A DNA stretch of 64,000 nt from Hemibagrus wyckioides (GCF_019097595.1 NC_080718.1:23050157-23114156); one strand, 5' to 3'. Shown: positions 34,919 to 49,560, counted from the stretch's first letter. Notes: generated from the letters alone by a model not told the origin. Numbers and translations are program-made.

Positions 34919-36133
34919 GACCATAGGCTATTATCGTTTTCCCACCACTTTCACCTGTCTCTCAGCTCTGCCATGCTCTTTTTCTTCTCTAGTAAATAAG
35001 CAGCTGGATGGATGGAGGGACAATATGCTGCCAGAGGATGAGATGAAGCACTTTGAAAGCACAAAGGACAGGGTTATTAGTCAGCAATTCAGTGTGTGTA
35101 ATGAGATTTATTGTGTGTTGTTTGGGTTCAGGATGATGTTTACTGGGGAATTGAGTTCAGTCATTTGTTTTCTTACTAGAGAAAGTTCACCTTGGAAGCG
35201 AGGTCAGTTATTTAAGTTCTACTCAATTAAGTTATTATTAAGTGAAATTTTAATTACTTAGTGATTCTGATTTTTGTTTGTTTGTTTGTTTGAGAGCTTG
35301 ATTTATTTGGTTTGTTAGGTGAATAGCTGAAAAGTAGCAATTTGTAAGCACTTTAAACAAAAAAGAATGCGGAATATGACAATGACTTTCATCGAGCGTA
35401 AGGACGATGAACATGTTAATATTATGTTATAAAGATGTTATAAAGCATTTATAAGGTATCACATGCATTGTTGAATTGTTTATGAAAATGCGTTACGTTT
35501 TATAGCAGTGTTTGTTATGCATTAGGGATTATCACAATGAACTATGAAGTGATGCTCATAAATTAGACTACTGTTGGCATGGTATCAGTATTAATATAAT
35601 GTGGGATAAATAGCTCTTATAATGCATTTTAAACATTAATGTATTATAAACATTGCTATAAACAGTGATTTCTTTTCATAAATCATTCTAAGATTATGTG
35701 TGTAATGCCTTATGAATTCTTAATAGCAGGAAAAGGTCATTATACATATGGCCTTCATAGAAGGTGTTACCCTAGGGTGTTCATTTTTTTCCTTTATGTT
35801 GAATTTTCTTCATGATTTATGATAAAGGACAGTGTATAGCCTGTGAGAAAATTTCTTTCATATTGAGATCTCTGCATACAATAGCACTTAAATAGTGTTA
35901 CTACTGAACTCCTACACTTTTCTTTTTCCTCCCAAGAAATTATTTTGAAATGGTTTGCTGGGTAAAGCCTTATGTTTAGTGTTGCTATTTTTACTCTGAC
36001 CATGTTCATTTTTGCTAAAGAAAGAGATAAACAGAATGGGAACTTTCTCTCAAAACGTTTGCGTAGACGAAATGAGTGAACTCACGTTTATCATTTATCC
36101 TCCTTCATTTTCCTTCTGAATGCATCTTCAGGA

Positions 36134-36139
36134 AATAAA
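36134..36139 (+). promoter_or_regulatory. candidate clip4 polyadenylation signal
   Basis: An AATAAA lies about 1.2 kb after the clip4 stop codon and is the first canonical hexamer I found on this strand after the stop. There is no transcript evidence, so this is only a candidate. Confidence 0.3.
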
Positions 36140-37355
36140 ATTTCCAGGAGAATTATTGAGGTGTAGCAGTGTATTCATTTGAAAAAAAGTCTTAAAATGG
36201 GCACAAAACATCACTGATTGATTGATTGATTGATTGCAATCCTATTTGGGAATTATTGTATGATTAACAGGTGAAGATTCCTAAATAGGAAAAAAAAAGC
36301 ACTTAGACTAATCCCACAACATTCCTGTTGCCATTTAATGTTCCTCTCCAGTCGTCTTACTGCACTTAATGCATTAAATTGCGTAAACGACTCGAAGATT
36401 CACTTGCTGCTGAGGTATAATTACAGGGAAACTAGCCAAGTGACTGTATTTACAGGAAATGGTGTCTGTTACACCCAATCTAGCATCAGGAATGGAATTC
36501 TCTATAACAGAAACACAGTTATGATTTGCTCTTAGGAAAAAGCTAGTATTCCATCCTGAGCTTTTCCTTCAGACAAATTCCAGTATTTGCAGGAATAGCA
36601 TCACCATATTCCCCAGTCCAATTCCCTTGCACTCAATTCTAAAGTGGAATGGGATGGTAAAAAGGGATTGTGTTGTCTCATATTGATATTTGAATCCAAA
36701 CAGAGCACAGATCTTTCCCATGAGGGGAGACGGCACTCTGTTCTGTATGCAGTGTGGAAGAGCCGTCCAGTTCTGCGGTTTGTTTGTTGTGTATTTTGTC
36801 TGAATATAAATGAGCTGCTTTGGTTGCAGATACTGAGCTCAGTGGTTTGTTGACATTTTGTGCGCCAAAGGTTTCCTGGCAAATTTCCAACACATACTAT
36901 TACTACTAATATTTTATAGTCATCATACTCATCATCAACTTCATCTGCTCTCATTTTACTTATAATCTTAAATCCTTCAATGAAGCATGTATTCAGTCAG
37001 CACACTGTTAAAAGAAGAAGCAGGGATCTCTACCTCATTCTCATAACACAGAGGTAGTGGGTTAACTGGATCACACTACTGCATATAGAATCTGACAAAA
37101 ATCTAACATTTATCTTCATTATGCAATATTTTTCTTCATCTCTCTCCCCATTCTTTCAGTAATCAGCTTAGCACCTACTTAAAGCAGTCTCCACCGTGCT
37201 GCTGACTATCAACATAATTCCAGTTGAATTATATATAGGTATTTATATATAATATATAAATCCAGCTGATTTACTTATTATATAGGACTTAAATAGCCTT
37301 CCAGTGATTAATAGTGCCAGGGCATTTCTTTCACAGCTGAAAACACCCCATCAGC

Positions 37356-37900
37356 ACCCCTTTTATTACATGTACACCTGCTCATTGAGGCAATTATCTC
37401 GTCAGCCAATCACATGCCAGCAGTGCAGTGCACAAAATCATGCAGATATGGGCTAGCAGTTTTGGGTATTGTTCACATCAACAATTGAAATGAAAAATCA
37501 GTGGCATGATTGTTGGCGCCAGGTGGGCTGGTTTGAGAATTTCTGAAACGACTGATCTCCTGGGATTTTCACACCCACACACACAAACTCAAGTCTATAG
37601 AGATTCCACAAAAATGTGCAATAAACACAAAACACCCAGTGAGTGACAGTTCTGCAGCCTTGTTGATGAGAGAGGTCAACAAAGAATGGCCAGACTGGTT
37701 CACGCTGACAGAAAGGCTTCAGTAACTCAGATAACCACTCTGTACAATTGTGGTAAGCAGAAAAGCATCTCAGAACGCAAAAGATGTCAGACCTTGATGA
37801 GGATGACCTACAACAACAAATGACCACGTCAGGTTCTACTTCTGTCAGCCGAAAACAGAAAGCTGAGTCACAGCTGAGATGTGAATGATCCTCGGGACAG
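37356..37900 (+). mobile_element. Tc1-like relic, third family (copy 2)
   Basis: Recognisable pieces are cacctgctcattgaggcaat, ggtttgagaatttctg, gatctcctgggattttcaca, ttgttgatgagagaggtcaa and agaatggccagactggttca. It covers the 5' half of a Tc1 element. A 151-codon minus-strand frame across it is a shadow. Confidence 0.8.
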
Positions 37901-38111
37901 TGAAGTACTTGTGATAAGCTATACTGCTTCAGAAGATCAGCTAGTGTTAGCAATATAATATAACCATGACCATGACTTTAGATAATGAGGATGTTTATAG
38001 CCAGTTAGTGTAGCGTGAACGAGACAATGATGTGCTCTGTGCTTTATTTTCTTGATAAGAATGCAGGCTACTGCATTCGGGGAAAGAAAAAAAAAAAAAA
38101 ACTATAAGCTT

Positions 38112-38400
38112 TCTTAAAAATGCAGTAAGGCAGGCAGCCAGCACATATTACAATAGTCCAGTCTAGAAGTTATGAAAGCATGCATTAGTTTCTCAGTGTC
38201 ATGTAAGGTTAGCAGTTTTGTTATTTTGGCTATGTTTCCCAGATGATGATAAGCAGTTTTAGAGATGTTAGCTTCTAAGGTTACACCAAGGTTCTTAACT
38301 GAAGGTTTTAGTTTTACATAAAAGCTGTTAAGCTCCAGGGCCAACCAACCTCCCTGCAGACAGACTTGGTGCCCAACAGCACTATTTCTGTTTTAATAGA
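38112..38400 (-). pseudogene. LINE reverse-transcriptase C-terminal fragment
   Basis: The minus-strand frame reads VKNLGVTLEANISKTAYHH, then LGNIAKITKLLTLHDTEKL and MHAFITSRLDYCN, a close match to the conserved block (VxNLGV, AEKLxHAFxxSRLDYCN) downstream of the catalytic core in fish L2/CR1/Rex-type LINEs. It is truncated at both ends. Confidence 0.8.
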
Positions 38401-38797
38401 AGAAAGTTTCTTTTCATATCCTCAGTATTGATGCAAACCTGAATCCTTTGGAATGTTGTTGTAGTCTGGTAATCCATAAAATAAGTGTACTGGATTTTTA
38501 TTCTCTGAAATGTGGCCAAAATGCCCAATAATTACTTAGAAATTGCTTACCAAGCCGCCTTAGTACCACTGCTACTGAAAGAACCTCCTTCCATACCATA
38601 CTTACCCTCCTGAGTTCCGTGGAAAGGTCCCAAAACCCTTGATTTAATACTAAGAGTATGGAATTGTATTGCAAACTGCAATGTAAACAACAAAATGACA
38701 GAAATGAATAGATATGAGATAACAGGTCAATATGTTAGTAGAAAACATTATTATTTAAATGATTTATGGCCCTTTTAAATATTTTTAAAATGAACCA

Positions 38798-38803
38798 TTT
38801 ATT
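38798..38803 (-). promoter_or_regulatory. candidate alk polyadenylation signal
   Basis: AATAAA on the minus strand (tttatt on plus), about 900 bp downstream of the alk stop. Another minus-strand hexamer lies near 38500, so the true end is unknown. Confidence 0.25.
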
Positions 38804-39702
38804 GAATTCAATTGAACTGAAACAAAGAGACCAAAGAGCAATAATTAAATTTTCTGCAAAGATGGATACAGCTCTTATATACACAAAAGCTTCTTTCAGA
38901 AGCCACAGGTTAACTGAAAATAGATGGAATGAGAGAGATCAGTACCTCAATTCCTCTTTGAGTTAAATACATAAATTTACACCTCTTTCACAAGAGTCAC
39001 ACAAATCCTCGCAGTGTTCATATAACAGTAAAATTATTCACAGACATGACATTTTCCCTGACCACTTAACCCCTTTTCAAATACCAAGGCAACTGATTAC
39101 CTTCCTGCTAATAGATGTCAGGCGCCTTTAACATCAACCAATCTGCTAAACAGAAACCATTACGAATTCATTTAATTCATTAAATTTCAAGTCAGATGAA
39201 AACTGCTGTAGTTTAAAAGCCAACCAAATTCAAGAGTGAACAAAATGATGCATAAATGAGTGGAGCGGTTTGCCTTATGAAGCACACTCATTAATAATTT
39301 ACACTGTTTCCAAATAATAAATTAACAAATGAATAAATAAACAAGCAGGCAAGCAAACATCAACAAACTTGTTTTTCCCTGTGAATGTGAGAAACGATGT
39401 GAGGGCATTCTGCAGGTAAAGTTCCTCTGAGCAATTCCAGCACAATCTCTAAACCTGTAACCTATACAAAACTCCCAGTGCTTCCTCCATTTAATGACTT
39501 CTTAAAGTTTTAGATATTAAAACTGTCAGTCTTGTCCCAAAAGTCGCTGATAGTGAGGAACGAATGTTGGTCTGGCTGTGAAGCACGGCAAGGGGAGGGG
39601 GATGCATGATTGTTGTGAGCTGAGGTGAGCACAGACGGATGGCACAGTGTTTTCAAGCGGGCACTGAATAAAAGAGTCTGTAAGCGAGGAGAAGGTGGAG
39701 GG

Positions 39703-40836
39703 TTAAAGCACTGTGGCATTGTGCCCATCCATCTTAGGGAGTCTGGAGTCCTGAACTGTTCCCATTGTCACCAGCAGTGGACGGCTGTCCTCAGCAGTGC
39801 CAGTCCGGCCTAGTGAGATGGGTCTCTGCTGGTTGGTGAGGGTAGAAGGTGGCACAGCATTCTGGGGTCCAGACATTGACTCCAGAGGTAGACCCTGTTC
39901 CTGGTAGCCATACACAATATTTCCACAAGGGAATCGGCGCAGTCTGTAGAGTGGTACTGGGGGCAGGGCAGCTGAATCTAGCAACAGAGGGGTAGGGGCA
40001 GGGGCAGGTTGGGGAGGAGGGGGCAAGAGAGGCCTGCACTGCCCCTGTTGCTGTATCTGAATTTGTTGTTGCTGTTGCTGTATTTTTTGCTGCTGCTGGA
40101 TCTTCTGCTGTTGCTGAATCTGGATCTGTTGTTGTTGCTGCTGAAGTTTCTGCTGTTGCTGCTGCTGGATCTGTATCTTCTGCTGCTGCTGGATCTGTAT
40201 CTGCTGTTGTTTGTGCTGGTGCTGCAGGCCCAGGGCCTCAGCCATACTCCCAGTCCGGCCAGAGAGCTCATGGCCTTGATTTCCTACCTGCCTCTGGGCT
40301 TGGGCCTGGGCTTGAACCTGGGCTTGGGCCTGGGCCTGGGCTTGGGCTTGGGCCTGGGCCTGGGCTTGGGCTTGGGCCTGGGCCTGCTGCCTTTTCTGTT
40401 GTTGCTGAAGGAACCAAGAACCATATGTAGGGTTCCACAAGTTGGTTGGCTTCCCGTTACGGTTATCCTTCTCACCTGTAGGAGCTTGAGCAAAACCAAG
40501 ATTGACATGGCCTCCATCCTGAGGAGCCGGTACAACAGAGGAGGGCTTGCTGCAGGCAGGCAGCACAGATGCTGAGGACACTGGTGGATGGGAGTGGAGC
40601 TGAGAGGGAGCACCAGGTACAGGTTTATTGTCAGAGGAGTGAGCAGTCATCAGAAGAGCCTCAGCAGCTCTCTTGGCCTCCTCTGAGCGGGTCACAGCAG
40701 TGGTTTCCTCTGTACCCTGGGGGGCAGCTAGTAAAGATGGTGCAGCAGGGTCATCTGGACGCATGGGTACCCGCTCCTCCTCCTCAGGCATTGGGCCATA
40801 CTCAACAGGTAGAGGTACGTTTACCACGTCTGGATC
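39703..40836 (-). CDS. alk: alk terminal exon (human exon 29 equivalent): cytoplasmic tail with QA and poly-Q tracts
   Basis: This 377-codon terminal exon begins DPDVVNVPLPVEYGPMPEEE after ctttctcag and ends at TAA (39705-39703). Conserved signalling motifs remain: NPTYGSWF (Shc docking, NPxY) at about 40410-40430, GGHVNLGF, and FPCGNIVYGYQEQGLPLE (PLC-gamma-type site) near 39900. Between them sit low-complexity blocks: about 17 Gln-Ala dipeptides (40274-40407) and a Gln-rich block with QIQ/KIQ periodicity (40034-40212). I do not recall either in human ALK. The frame is open throughout, so the gene looks functional. The Pro-rich PPPPQPAPAP follows the Gln block. Confidence 0.95.
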   Translation of the reverse strand, partial: DPDVVNVPLPVEYGPMPEEEERVPMRPDDPAAPSLLAAPQGTEETTAVTRSEEAKRAAEALLMTAHSSDNKPVPGAPSQLHSHPPVSSASVLPACSKPSSVVPAPQDGGHVNLGFAQAPTGEKDNRNGKPTNLWNPTYGSWFLQQQQKRQQAQAQAQAQAQAQAQAQAQAQAQVQAQAQAQRQVGNQGHELSGRTGSMAEALGLQHQHKQQQIQIQQQQKIQIQQQQQQKLQQQQQQIQIQQQQKIQQQQKIQQQQQQIQIQQQGQCRPLLPPPPQPAPAPTPLLLDSAALPPVPLYRLRRFPCGNIVYGYQEQGLPLESMSGPQNAVPPSTLTNQQRPISLGRTGTAEDSRPLLVTMGTVQDSRLPKMDGHNATVL

Positions 40837-42438
<1,602 letters not shown>

Positions 42439-42570
42439 TCATGTAATCATTGAAAGAAAGACGCAGAGAAAGGAAACTAAGTCATAAGCACAACTTGAAG
42501 TATAAATATATAAATCACAAGCTAAATACAGACTTGAAAAAAAAACTTTTAGATGACAGTATTGCTTTTA

Positions 42571-42696
<126 letters not shown>

Positions 42697-44094
42697 CTAG
42701 ATTTTTCATCCATACACAGGCTTCCACACCCACAGCAGCCAAGCAGAGCAACACTGTGACTGATTAACTGTACTCTAAGGTTACAGACAAAAGCAAGAGA
42801 ATGAGAAAGTGTGTGAGAGAGAGGAAGAGGCCAACAGGAAGAGGAGAAGATATGTGACTGTAGTCATGGAAACAGCCACATATTCATCACTAAGACAGCA
42901 GGCAAATGTTGGCAGAAAATAAATTCATATTTCAATACAACTATTCCAACAAGTAGATCACAAGGTAGAGGTGTCTTTTCAGACCTTGTTCTCATTAAAC
43001 TGCAATAAACTGCATTTGAATAAAATGCATTAGTTATTTTTTATAATAATAATCAGGGTCAGAAAATAACAAGGGTTCAAAAGTAAAAATGACCAGAAAG
43101 CCCCAGATATTTAAATTAAAGGGCAAAAAAGTAGACTTAGTTACTTCCTGTTTTTTATGAGGAACATTTGGTGTACAATATATACTAAATATAAAGACCA
43201 CCCTAGGTTAATTCACACAATATTTCAGAACACTTTGCACATACATTGTCTATGCAGGTGTGATGGCAGTGTTTCTAATCTGCAGCAGAGATGGAGCGAT
43301 GATTAATTAGAAAAATAAAATCTTGAAAAAAGGTTGAAAAACTTGAAACTCGTGCTAATGGTGATCTTCTTCATGGTTTGTAGGTCACAGCAAGCAGTAG
43401 GGAAGAGCACCACTCTCTTTCCCACAGACAAAAAGGACTTTATCAAAGAAACTATTCAATTATTATAATTAAATGGTCTGTTTATTTATTACCTCAAGAA
43501 ACCTCTTCCATAACATTTAATTACTTATGTTTTTATGTTCATCAGAGAGAGAGAGAGAGAGATTTGTCATTTGAGGACCATAAAAAATATACTAAGTATT
43601 TAAATGCTATGGTTTCTTGAGATAAAAAATGTGCTGAGAATGAATACAAATCAAAATACAAAAAGTAAATGGATGGTTTACTTTCTTAAATGTTTAGAAA
43701 AAAAGGCCTCATAAAGATGCCCCTGAAAAGCAATGTTAGAGGGCAAATATTGCCTCTTAAAAAAAAAAAAAAACAACTTTTTATTTCTGCTTCTGACTGA
43801 CAGCAGTGTTTCCATCTCACAGCTTCATGCACTGCAGTTCTATCCTGAGCTCTGGTTAATGTTTGAGTTTTTCACTATGCTGACTTCCTCTGAGTTTCTT
43901 CCTGGAAACATACTTGTATCATCATCCATAAAACTGCAAACTATGCACGTCATGTGAATAGTATAGTATATTATAATAGTATAATTTAAATTATGTCACA
44001 GGAAAGAATAATTATTGGGTGCGGTATTGGCAATAAAAAAAAAAATATATATATATATAGATACAGATATATAGATATATATATATATATATAT

Positions 44095-44396
44095 ACAGAG
44101 TCCTGACCTCAACCCGATAGAACACCTTTGGGATGAATTAGAGCAGAGACTGAGAGCCAGGCCTTCTCGTCCAACATCAGTGTGTGACCTCACAAATGTG
44201 CTTCTGGAAGAATGGTCAAAAATTCCCATAAACACACTCCTAAACCTTGTGGACAGCCTTCCTAGAAGAGTTGAAGCTGTTATAGCTGCAAAGGGTGGAC
44301 CGACGTCATATTGAACTCTATGGATTAGTAATGGGATGTCACTTAAGTTCATATGCGAGTCAAGGCAGGTGAGCGAATACTTTTGGCAATATAGTC
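44095..44396 (+). mobile_element. truncated Tc1-like element (3' third, one terminal repeat)
   Basis: It begins inside the transposase at acagagtcctgacctcaac (the [15 protein letters not shown] region with its catalytic Glu), keeps the stop TGA after ACGTCATAT, and ends with the terminal repeat gtgagcgaatacttttggca followed by atatagtc. The 5' two thirds are missing and (TA)n sequence abuts. It is the same family as 25030-26277 but in the opposite orientation. Confidence 0.9.
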
Positions 44397-45394
44397 TATA
44401 TATATATATATATTCCAAAATGTTCATTCATTAAATAATCTGTTGGCAATGTTACTTTCAGTCTTTTATTAGTAAAAATGCTGAATTTAGCAAAATATCA
44501 GCAAAATACTGTGAAAAAAATGAATTCCTACAAGCAGCTTATGTAAAAATCTGACTTGAGAGAGGAAAGCTTTGCTATTGTAATGACTCCCACGTATCCA
44601 CATGATAAGTGTGTATTCAAAGTGGATTACCATTCAATTTCCACATGCTTATAATTCTACTAGGCGAGTCATATTGAAAGTAGTTCCTAAAAGCGAGTCA
44701 CAGAGAGTCTCTGTCACTTTTCCTGGTTCTGAGCGCCTCTTATCTGAGATGTACTTCCATATCAGATCTGTCCATGATAACTTATCTCAGTTCACCTGGA
44801 GAGAGTGAGGAAAAAAAGCTGGAAAAAAAAAAGACTTTTGGGAAAGGGAGACAGAACGTGCCTGATTGTTACTGCGTCCTTAAGCACTGGTGGGACAGAA
44901 TGGAGGTAAACCCGGTTGTTTATCACAAAAGGAACCTGAGAGCCAGAGACGTATTGCCTGCTCTCTTCCAAACAAAGACATTTACACTCCCGACAAAAAT
45001 CTGAGCATTGCCAGCCTTATCATGTCTTTGTGCTGCAGGAGCTGATGTGTGGCCCTTTGAGATAACTGACATCCACACCAACTCGGAGACATCGCTCTAC
45101 TACAGCTTTACATATATATATATCTTCCTTGTGTAATCCTGCTCATGGGAGAGTGACACATCTCGTTCCAGGACAAAAAGCGAGGCAATCCTTGTGAAAA
45201 TGGAAAGGGATCGTGCAAAGCATGGGCAAAGCTCTCATCTATGTATCGCTATGGGAATCTAGACTTTGATTCAATTTATGCCTCGTCTCAAGCTTGATCT
45301 GAAAACGTGAGTAGAGGGTGAGTTAAGAATAGTGCCGAAAACTGGTGCATGAGTTAGTTTAGGGATTTTGTCTCTGCAAACCAAGACAAAATCT

Positions 45395-45550
45395 AATGAA
45401 AGATTTTTATCCTGATGGGAGGGGCCTCTTCCACAATGACCCTGCTGCCATCCTCAGGGCACAAGAGCTTAATAAATGATTAATGATTAAAGTCATATGG
45501 TCAGGCCTCATACCCTCCCAACATGTCAATGTAATCGAACATCAGTGGCT
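45395..45550 (+). mobile_element. small Tc1-like relic
   Basis: tttttatcctgatgggaggg, gaccctgctgccatcctcag and gtaatcgaacatcagtggc resemble a decayed C-terminal Tc1 segment (dnaP-x-H to NPIEH). It is short and the call is tentative. The SINE follows directly. Confidence 0.45.
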
Positions 45551-45557
45551 TGACGTG

Positions 45558-45775
45558 TAGTGGTGGCTCGAGTGGTTAAGGCTCTATGTTTTTGATTGGA
45601 AGGTTGGGGGTTCAGGCCCCGGCACTGCCAAGCTGCCACTTTTGAGCCTCTGAGCAAGGCCCTTAACCCTCTCTGATCCAGGGGCACTGCATCATAGCTG
45701 ACCTCAGCTGGGGTACGCAAATAAAAGAATTCCACTGTACTATAATGGATGTGTGGTTATAAAGGATTCTTCTTC
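45558..45775 (+). mobile_element. tRNA-derived SINE
   Basis: The head tggtggctcgagtggttaag, B-box-like ggggttcaggccccggc, then gagcaaggcccttaaccctc and the tail aaagaattccactgtactat match the family at 20208. It is wedged between a Tc1 relic and a LINE end. Confidence 0.8.
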
Positions 45776-46295
45776 CTTTGTGAGCAATCTTGTCCAGGCC
45801 CTCACAAGCAAAGGGTGTAACAGTTTCTTTCCTCAAGCCATCAGACTCCTCGATACCCATAACAAGGCTGAACAGAACCGACACACAGAGACACTTATAA
45901 TTAATATCCATCTATGTTTACAGCTACACTAATATAAACACTGTTTATATGCTGTTTTTGCACATCACACTTGTACTGCTACCATATGTGTTTAAAAGAA
46001 TCCTTTTTTGCGCAATGGTCCATTCTGATTGTGTACTGGACAGTCGATACTTTATGTGTCTGTCCTGTAGTGTATTATATTGTTCGTCTGCACTGTCTTT
46101 TGTCTTGCAATGTTTGCACTAGGTTGCACACTATGCACTTTATGTGGCTGGGATAACTCTTAACTCTTGTTTCATGTTGCTCTGTGTTGTTTTATGTAGC
46201 GCCAGGGTCTTGGGGGAATGTTGTTTCGTTTCACTATGTACTGCGTCAGCTATATATGGTTGAAATGATAATAAAAGCTTCTTGACTTTACTTGA
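45776..46295 (+). mobile_element. LINE 3' end with UTR
   Basis: It starts with a decayed C-terminal coding part (agtttctttcctcaagccat cagactcctcg) and continues through a UTR with ttttgtcttgcaatgtttgc, tgttttatgtagcgcc, gtttcactatgtactg and the tail aaatgataataaaagcttct. A reverse copy of the UTR lies at 49369-49560. Confidence 0.7.
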
Positions 46296-47128
46296 ACTGG
46301 GACTTGTCAGTTGTGAGTGAAATTAGAACAGAAAAGGATAAGAGTGTGGAGCCACTGGACAAGTTTTATATCTATATATTTATTTTTAATCCCATTTTCC
46401 AAAATATATGAAAATGTAATAGATCTGCTGTGGTCATTTAAGGTGAAAATAATGATTAAATATTATTTTTCAAGTCTCAATATATTTGTTGACATGCACA
46501 TTATATTACAACAACCACAAAATAACAGTAAGATCAAGTGTCATTGATTGAATCACTGAACGAATCTGAACAAATCATTTCAGTGAACTGAATCAAAAGA
46601 TGCGAGTAGCTAGGATAAATCCAAATTGACTTATTAGACAGGAGGCTACCAGCATCCTCAGAACACCAGTCGATGAATGTTTTCTTTAGACAAATGCTCT
46701 TTAATTGCTCTAGTACAGTTCAAGAGTCTTACAGAATCATTGCTAATGCACATTACTGGTGGCTTGTTGTACTCTAGTGTCTAATAATTAAACCTATGCT
46801 GGTTATTTATTTATTTATTTTATTTTAAATGTACACTACTATAGTAAATGTATATATAGTAAATTTAGTATTTGTCCTGAAATACAGTAGAGTATAAGTA
46901 GAGTTGTTTATTTCTTGTTAATTTTGTTTTCTATGGTTATTTTAATAAATTATACAAACCGATCAATATACTGTATGTGTGCCAATTCGTTTTTGTCAAA
47001 CATTTCATTCTCATTTTTTACTTTATACTCAGATAAAAGTTTCATTTGCAGTTTTAAGACTTACGAATTTCTCCTACAGAAGAGTGAAAAATGTTTAAAT
47101 GCAAAAAAGAAGTGAAATTGTGGTTATT

Positions 47129-47163
<35 letters not shown>

Positions 47164-47470
47164 TTGTATACTAGCATTTTTACCTAACATATTTTATCTA
47201 TTTATCTCATATACATACAAAAGCAATAAGAAGTAAATACTTCTTGCACTTGGAGCAAATGATGCTTGAGTAAATCTTGCTATTTCAAAGTTTTAAAGTT
47301 GAGGCATCATTTCATGCAGCGCAAATAGAATCTGCTGTAAGTTATTCTATATTTTATATTACATTATATTTGTGTAAGCGATCAAATAACTGAAAGACTG
47401 CTTACTTAGTGAAACAAAAATGGCGCAAGTAGAAGCTAACATCTAACATATCAGGGTTAATCAAATGTAT

Positions 47471-47514
<44 letters not shown>

Positions 47515-47642
47515 CACACACACTTCCCCAGCCACTATTACATAAATCTCCTGGGCTGCTTTGGAAAGCACAGAGGAATCTTAAAACCCTAATTTGTGAG
47601 TTTTCTCTCAAAAGTTCTGAGATCCTAAAGTTTTACAGGGAC

Positions 47643-48245
47643 ATGCAAAAATCTACTTCGGCAATTAAAAGTGCTTTATGGCAGCACAACACCAGTCCTG
47701 CTCACTCAGCAGGCTTCTTTTCACTGACTCACAGAGTCATCTTCAGACCTACTGCAATAGAAGCTGCCAGGGTCTACCTCTATTTCCTCTCAAAGATCAA
47801 ACACAACAATATCGGGCATCCTGAATTGTTTAGTGAGACTGAAACCAGTCTGTCATATAAAGCACTAAAAAAAGAGATTCATTTTTTTTGCATGGGAACT
47901 GTTTGTGAAAAGCTAGCTGTTTATTTTGTTATAATGGCACATCTGAAGTGTTTTACTCCACTTAGAGTAAAGCAGTTTGTCCAGGCTGAACATTTGACTA
48001 ATTTAATAATGACAAATTATACTATTTTAGTCACATTTAATGTTGTCACGTGTCATAAACAAGCTCCTGTTAATGCTTTCATTACAGCTACAAGCTGTAA
48101 TTGTCTAACCAGATGCACTTTTTGGATCCTTCTTTATGCAAATAAGACTCGCAAAATCAACTTTCTTGAAGACTTCCCTCATTACACCTTTAACTCTGGA
48201 GTACTACAGAGCTCTGACACTGGAGACGCCTTCCAAAAATGCTAA
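47643..48245 (+). other. 200-codon open frame, not recognised, probably non-coding
   Basis: The frame runs from ATG at 47643 (MQKSTSAIKSALWQHNTSPA) to TAA at about 48243. It lies antisense in the largest alk intron, with composition like the surrounding DNA. No domain or repeat family was recognised, and Cys, Thr and Phe are spread without a pattern. It is listed because it is the longest unexplained frame in the window. Confidence 0.12.
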
Positions 48246-49368
48246 ATTAACTTCTCCCCCACAAAGAAAACATCACTGTATCAGCTTTAAGACTTTTTTT
48301 TATATGAACTGTCTACCCTACAATTCCCTGTGAATGAGCTGTTACTATAGAAACATATTCTAACAAGAGCATTATCATAAACATATGAGTTACCTCATAG
48401 CTGGAACTACTGTCAGAGCAGCCAAAACGTATCACCTCGTGTGAAATCAGATCTGAGATTTCAACAGCTCACAGATATAAAACATTTTGCCTCAAGGACA
48501 GTATTCACAGGGCTGCATGACACAAACATTAATTCTCTCTTGCACATGAACATTTATTTCAATAAACACCCGCTGACATAAGGACTTCTTTATTCAATCT
48601 GAGGTCAAGTTGACATAATGCCACCGTCAAGTGACAGATCTTTGATAACAGAGTGCTATGTTATGACACAGTCAAGGCTCATTAATCGTCGAAGGTCCAG
48701 AGAAAGGTATGAAAAATGAGCATAGATAAGTCTCATAAAGCTCCGGACTTGAGGACTTGTGGCATGTGTATTGGCTAGATGTAAAAAAGAGTTGGCACTG
48801 TACGTACACGAGAATGCTGCAAGAAACAATATTTTAATAAGTGAAAATATTTTGGTCAGAATGTGGTCGTTTATATTTTAATACGATTACAATAAACCAA
48901 ATGTAATTACATTTCTGTTTAGATTTGTCCCTAATTTTCTCCTGAGTCTTGACCAATTCCTATCCTCAGGCCAACACTAGCCTGTCACGTGACAGATAAC
49001 AATGAGGAGTACGAGAATGAAAAAAGAAAAAAAAGGTTCATCCTAACAAGTTCATCCTTTGAGGCACTTGAAGCTAGACAAACTGCTGCTCATGTAACAT
49101 CAAGGTTTGGCTTAACACTCTTGGGCTGAGAATAGTTCCACATAGGCAGCCTGGAGATACACAGGACTGCTATGGATTGTACCACTTGGAGACCATGGAG
49201 ATGGTTTTGGACTGCTATTGCTGCAATCTGTTTTGCATTGAAGTCTCCATCATTGCACATTTGATCACTTCAACAAAAAAGAATTCATGTTAAAACTATC
49301 TTGAATTCAGAAAGTAGGCTGATGCTCACACTCATAAGTTGCTCAACTCCTGGTTACACAATTCAGGT

Positions 49369-49560
49369 CAAGAGGCTTTCATTGTCAATTCAACTGTATC
49401 GAAGTGAAATGACACAACATTCTTCCAGGGCCATTGTGCTACATGAAACAACACCAAGCTAAGGACTGAAAGTCAGTTTATCCTAGCCACATACAGTGCA
49501 TTGTGTGCAACAGTGCAAGACAAAAGACAGTGCACCTGACTATATAGTGTAAAGTTATAG
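49369..49560 (-). mobile_element. LINE 3' UTR fragment, reverse orientation
   Basis: On the minus strand it carries tttgtcttgcactgttgcac, tgtatgtggctaggata and tgttgtttcatgtagcac, matching 46080-46280. Confidence 0.65.

Larger units (their letters stand above)
34919..39702. other. intergenic spacer between the clip4 and alk ends
   Basis: The two genes converge here. The spacer holds presumed 3' UTR sequence on both sides, the Tc1 relic at 37356 and the LINE fragment at 38112. Reading frames inside are short and unrecognised. No third gene was seen. Confidence 0.7.

Noticed and set aside
37498..37953. 151-codon minus-strand frame
   Set aside because: Shadow frame over a plus-oriented Tc1 relic.
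40009..40575. Leu/Gly-rich 188-codon plus-strand frame
   Set aside because: Antisense of the Gln-rich tail in the alk last exon.
47643..48245. 200-codon frame as a gene nested antisense in alk
   Set aside because: No recognised motif or splice context. Listed only as a doubtful feature because of its length.
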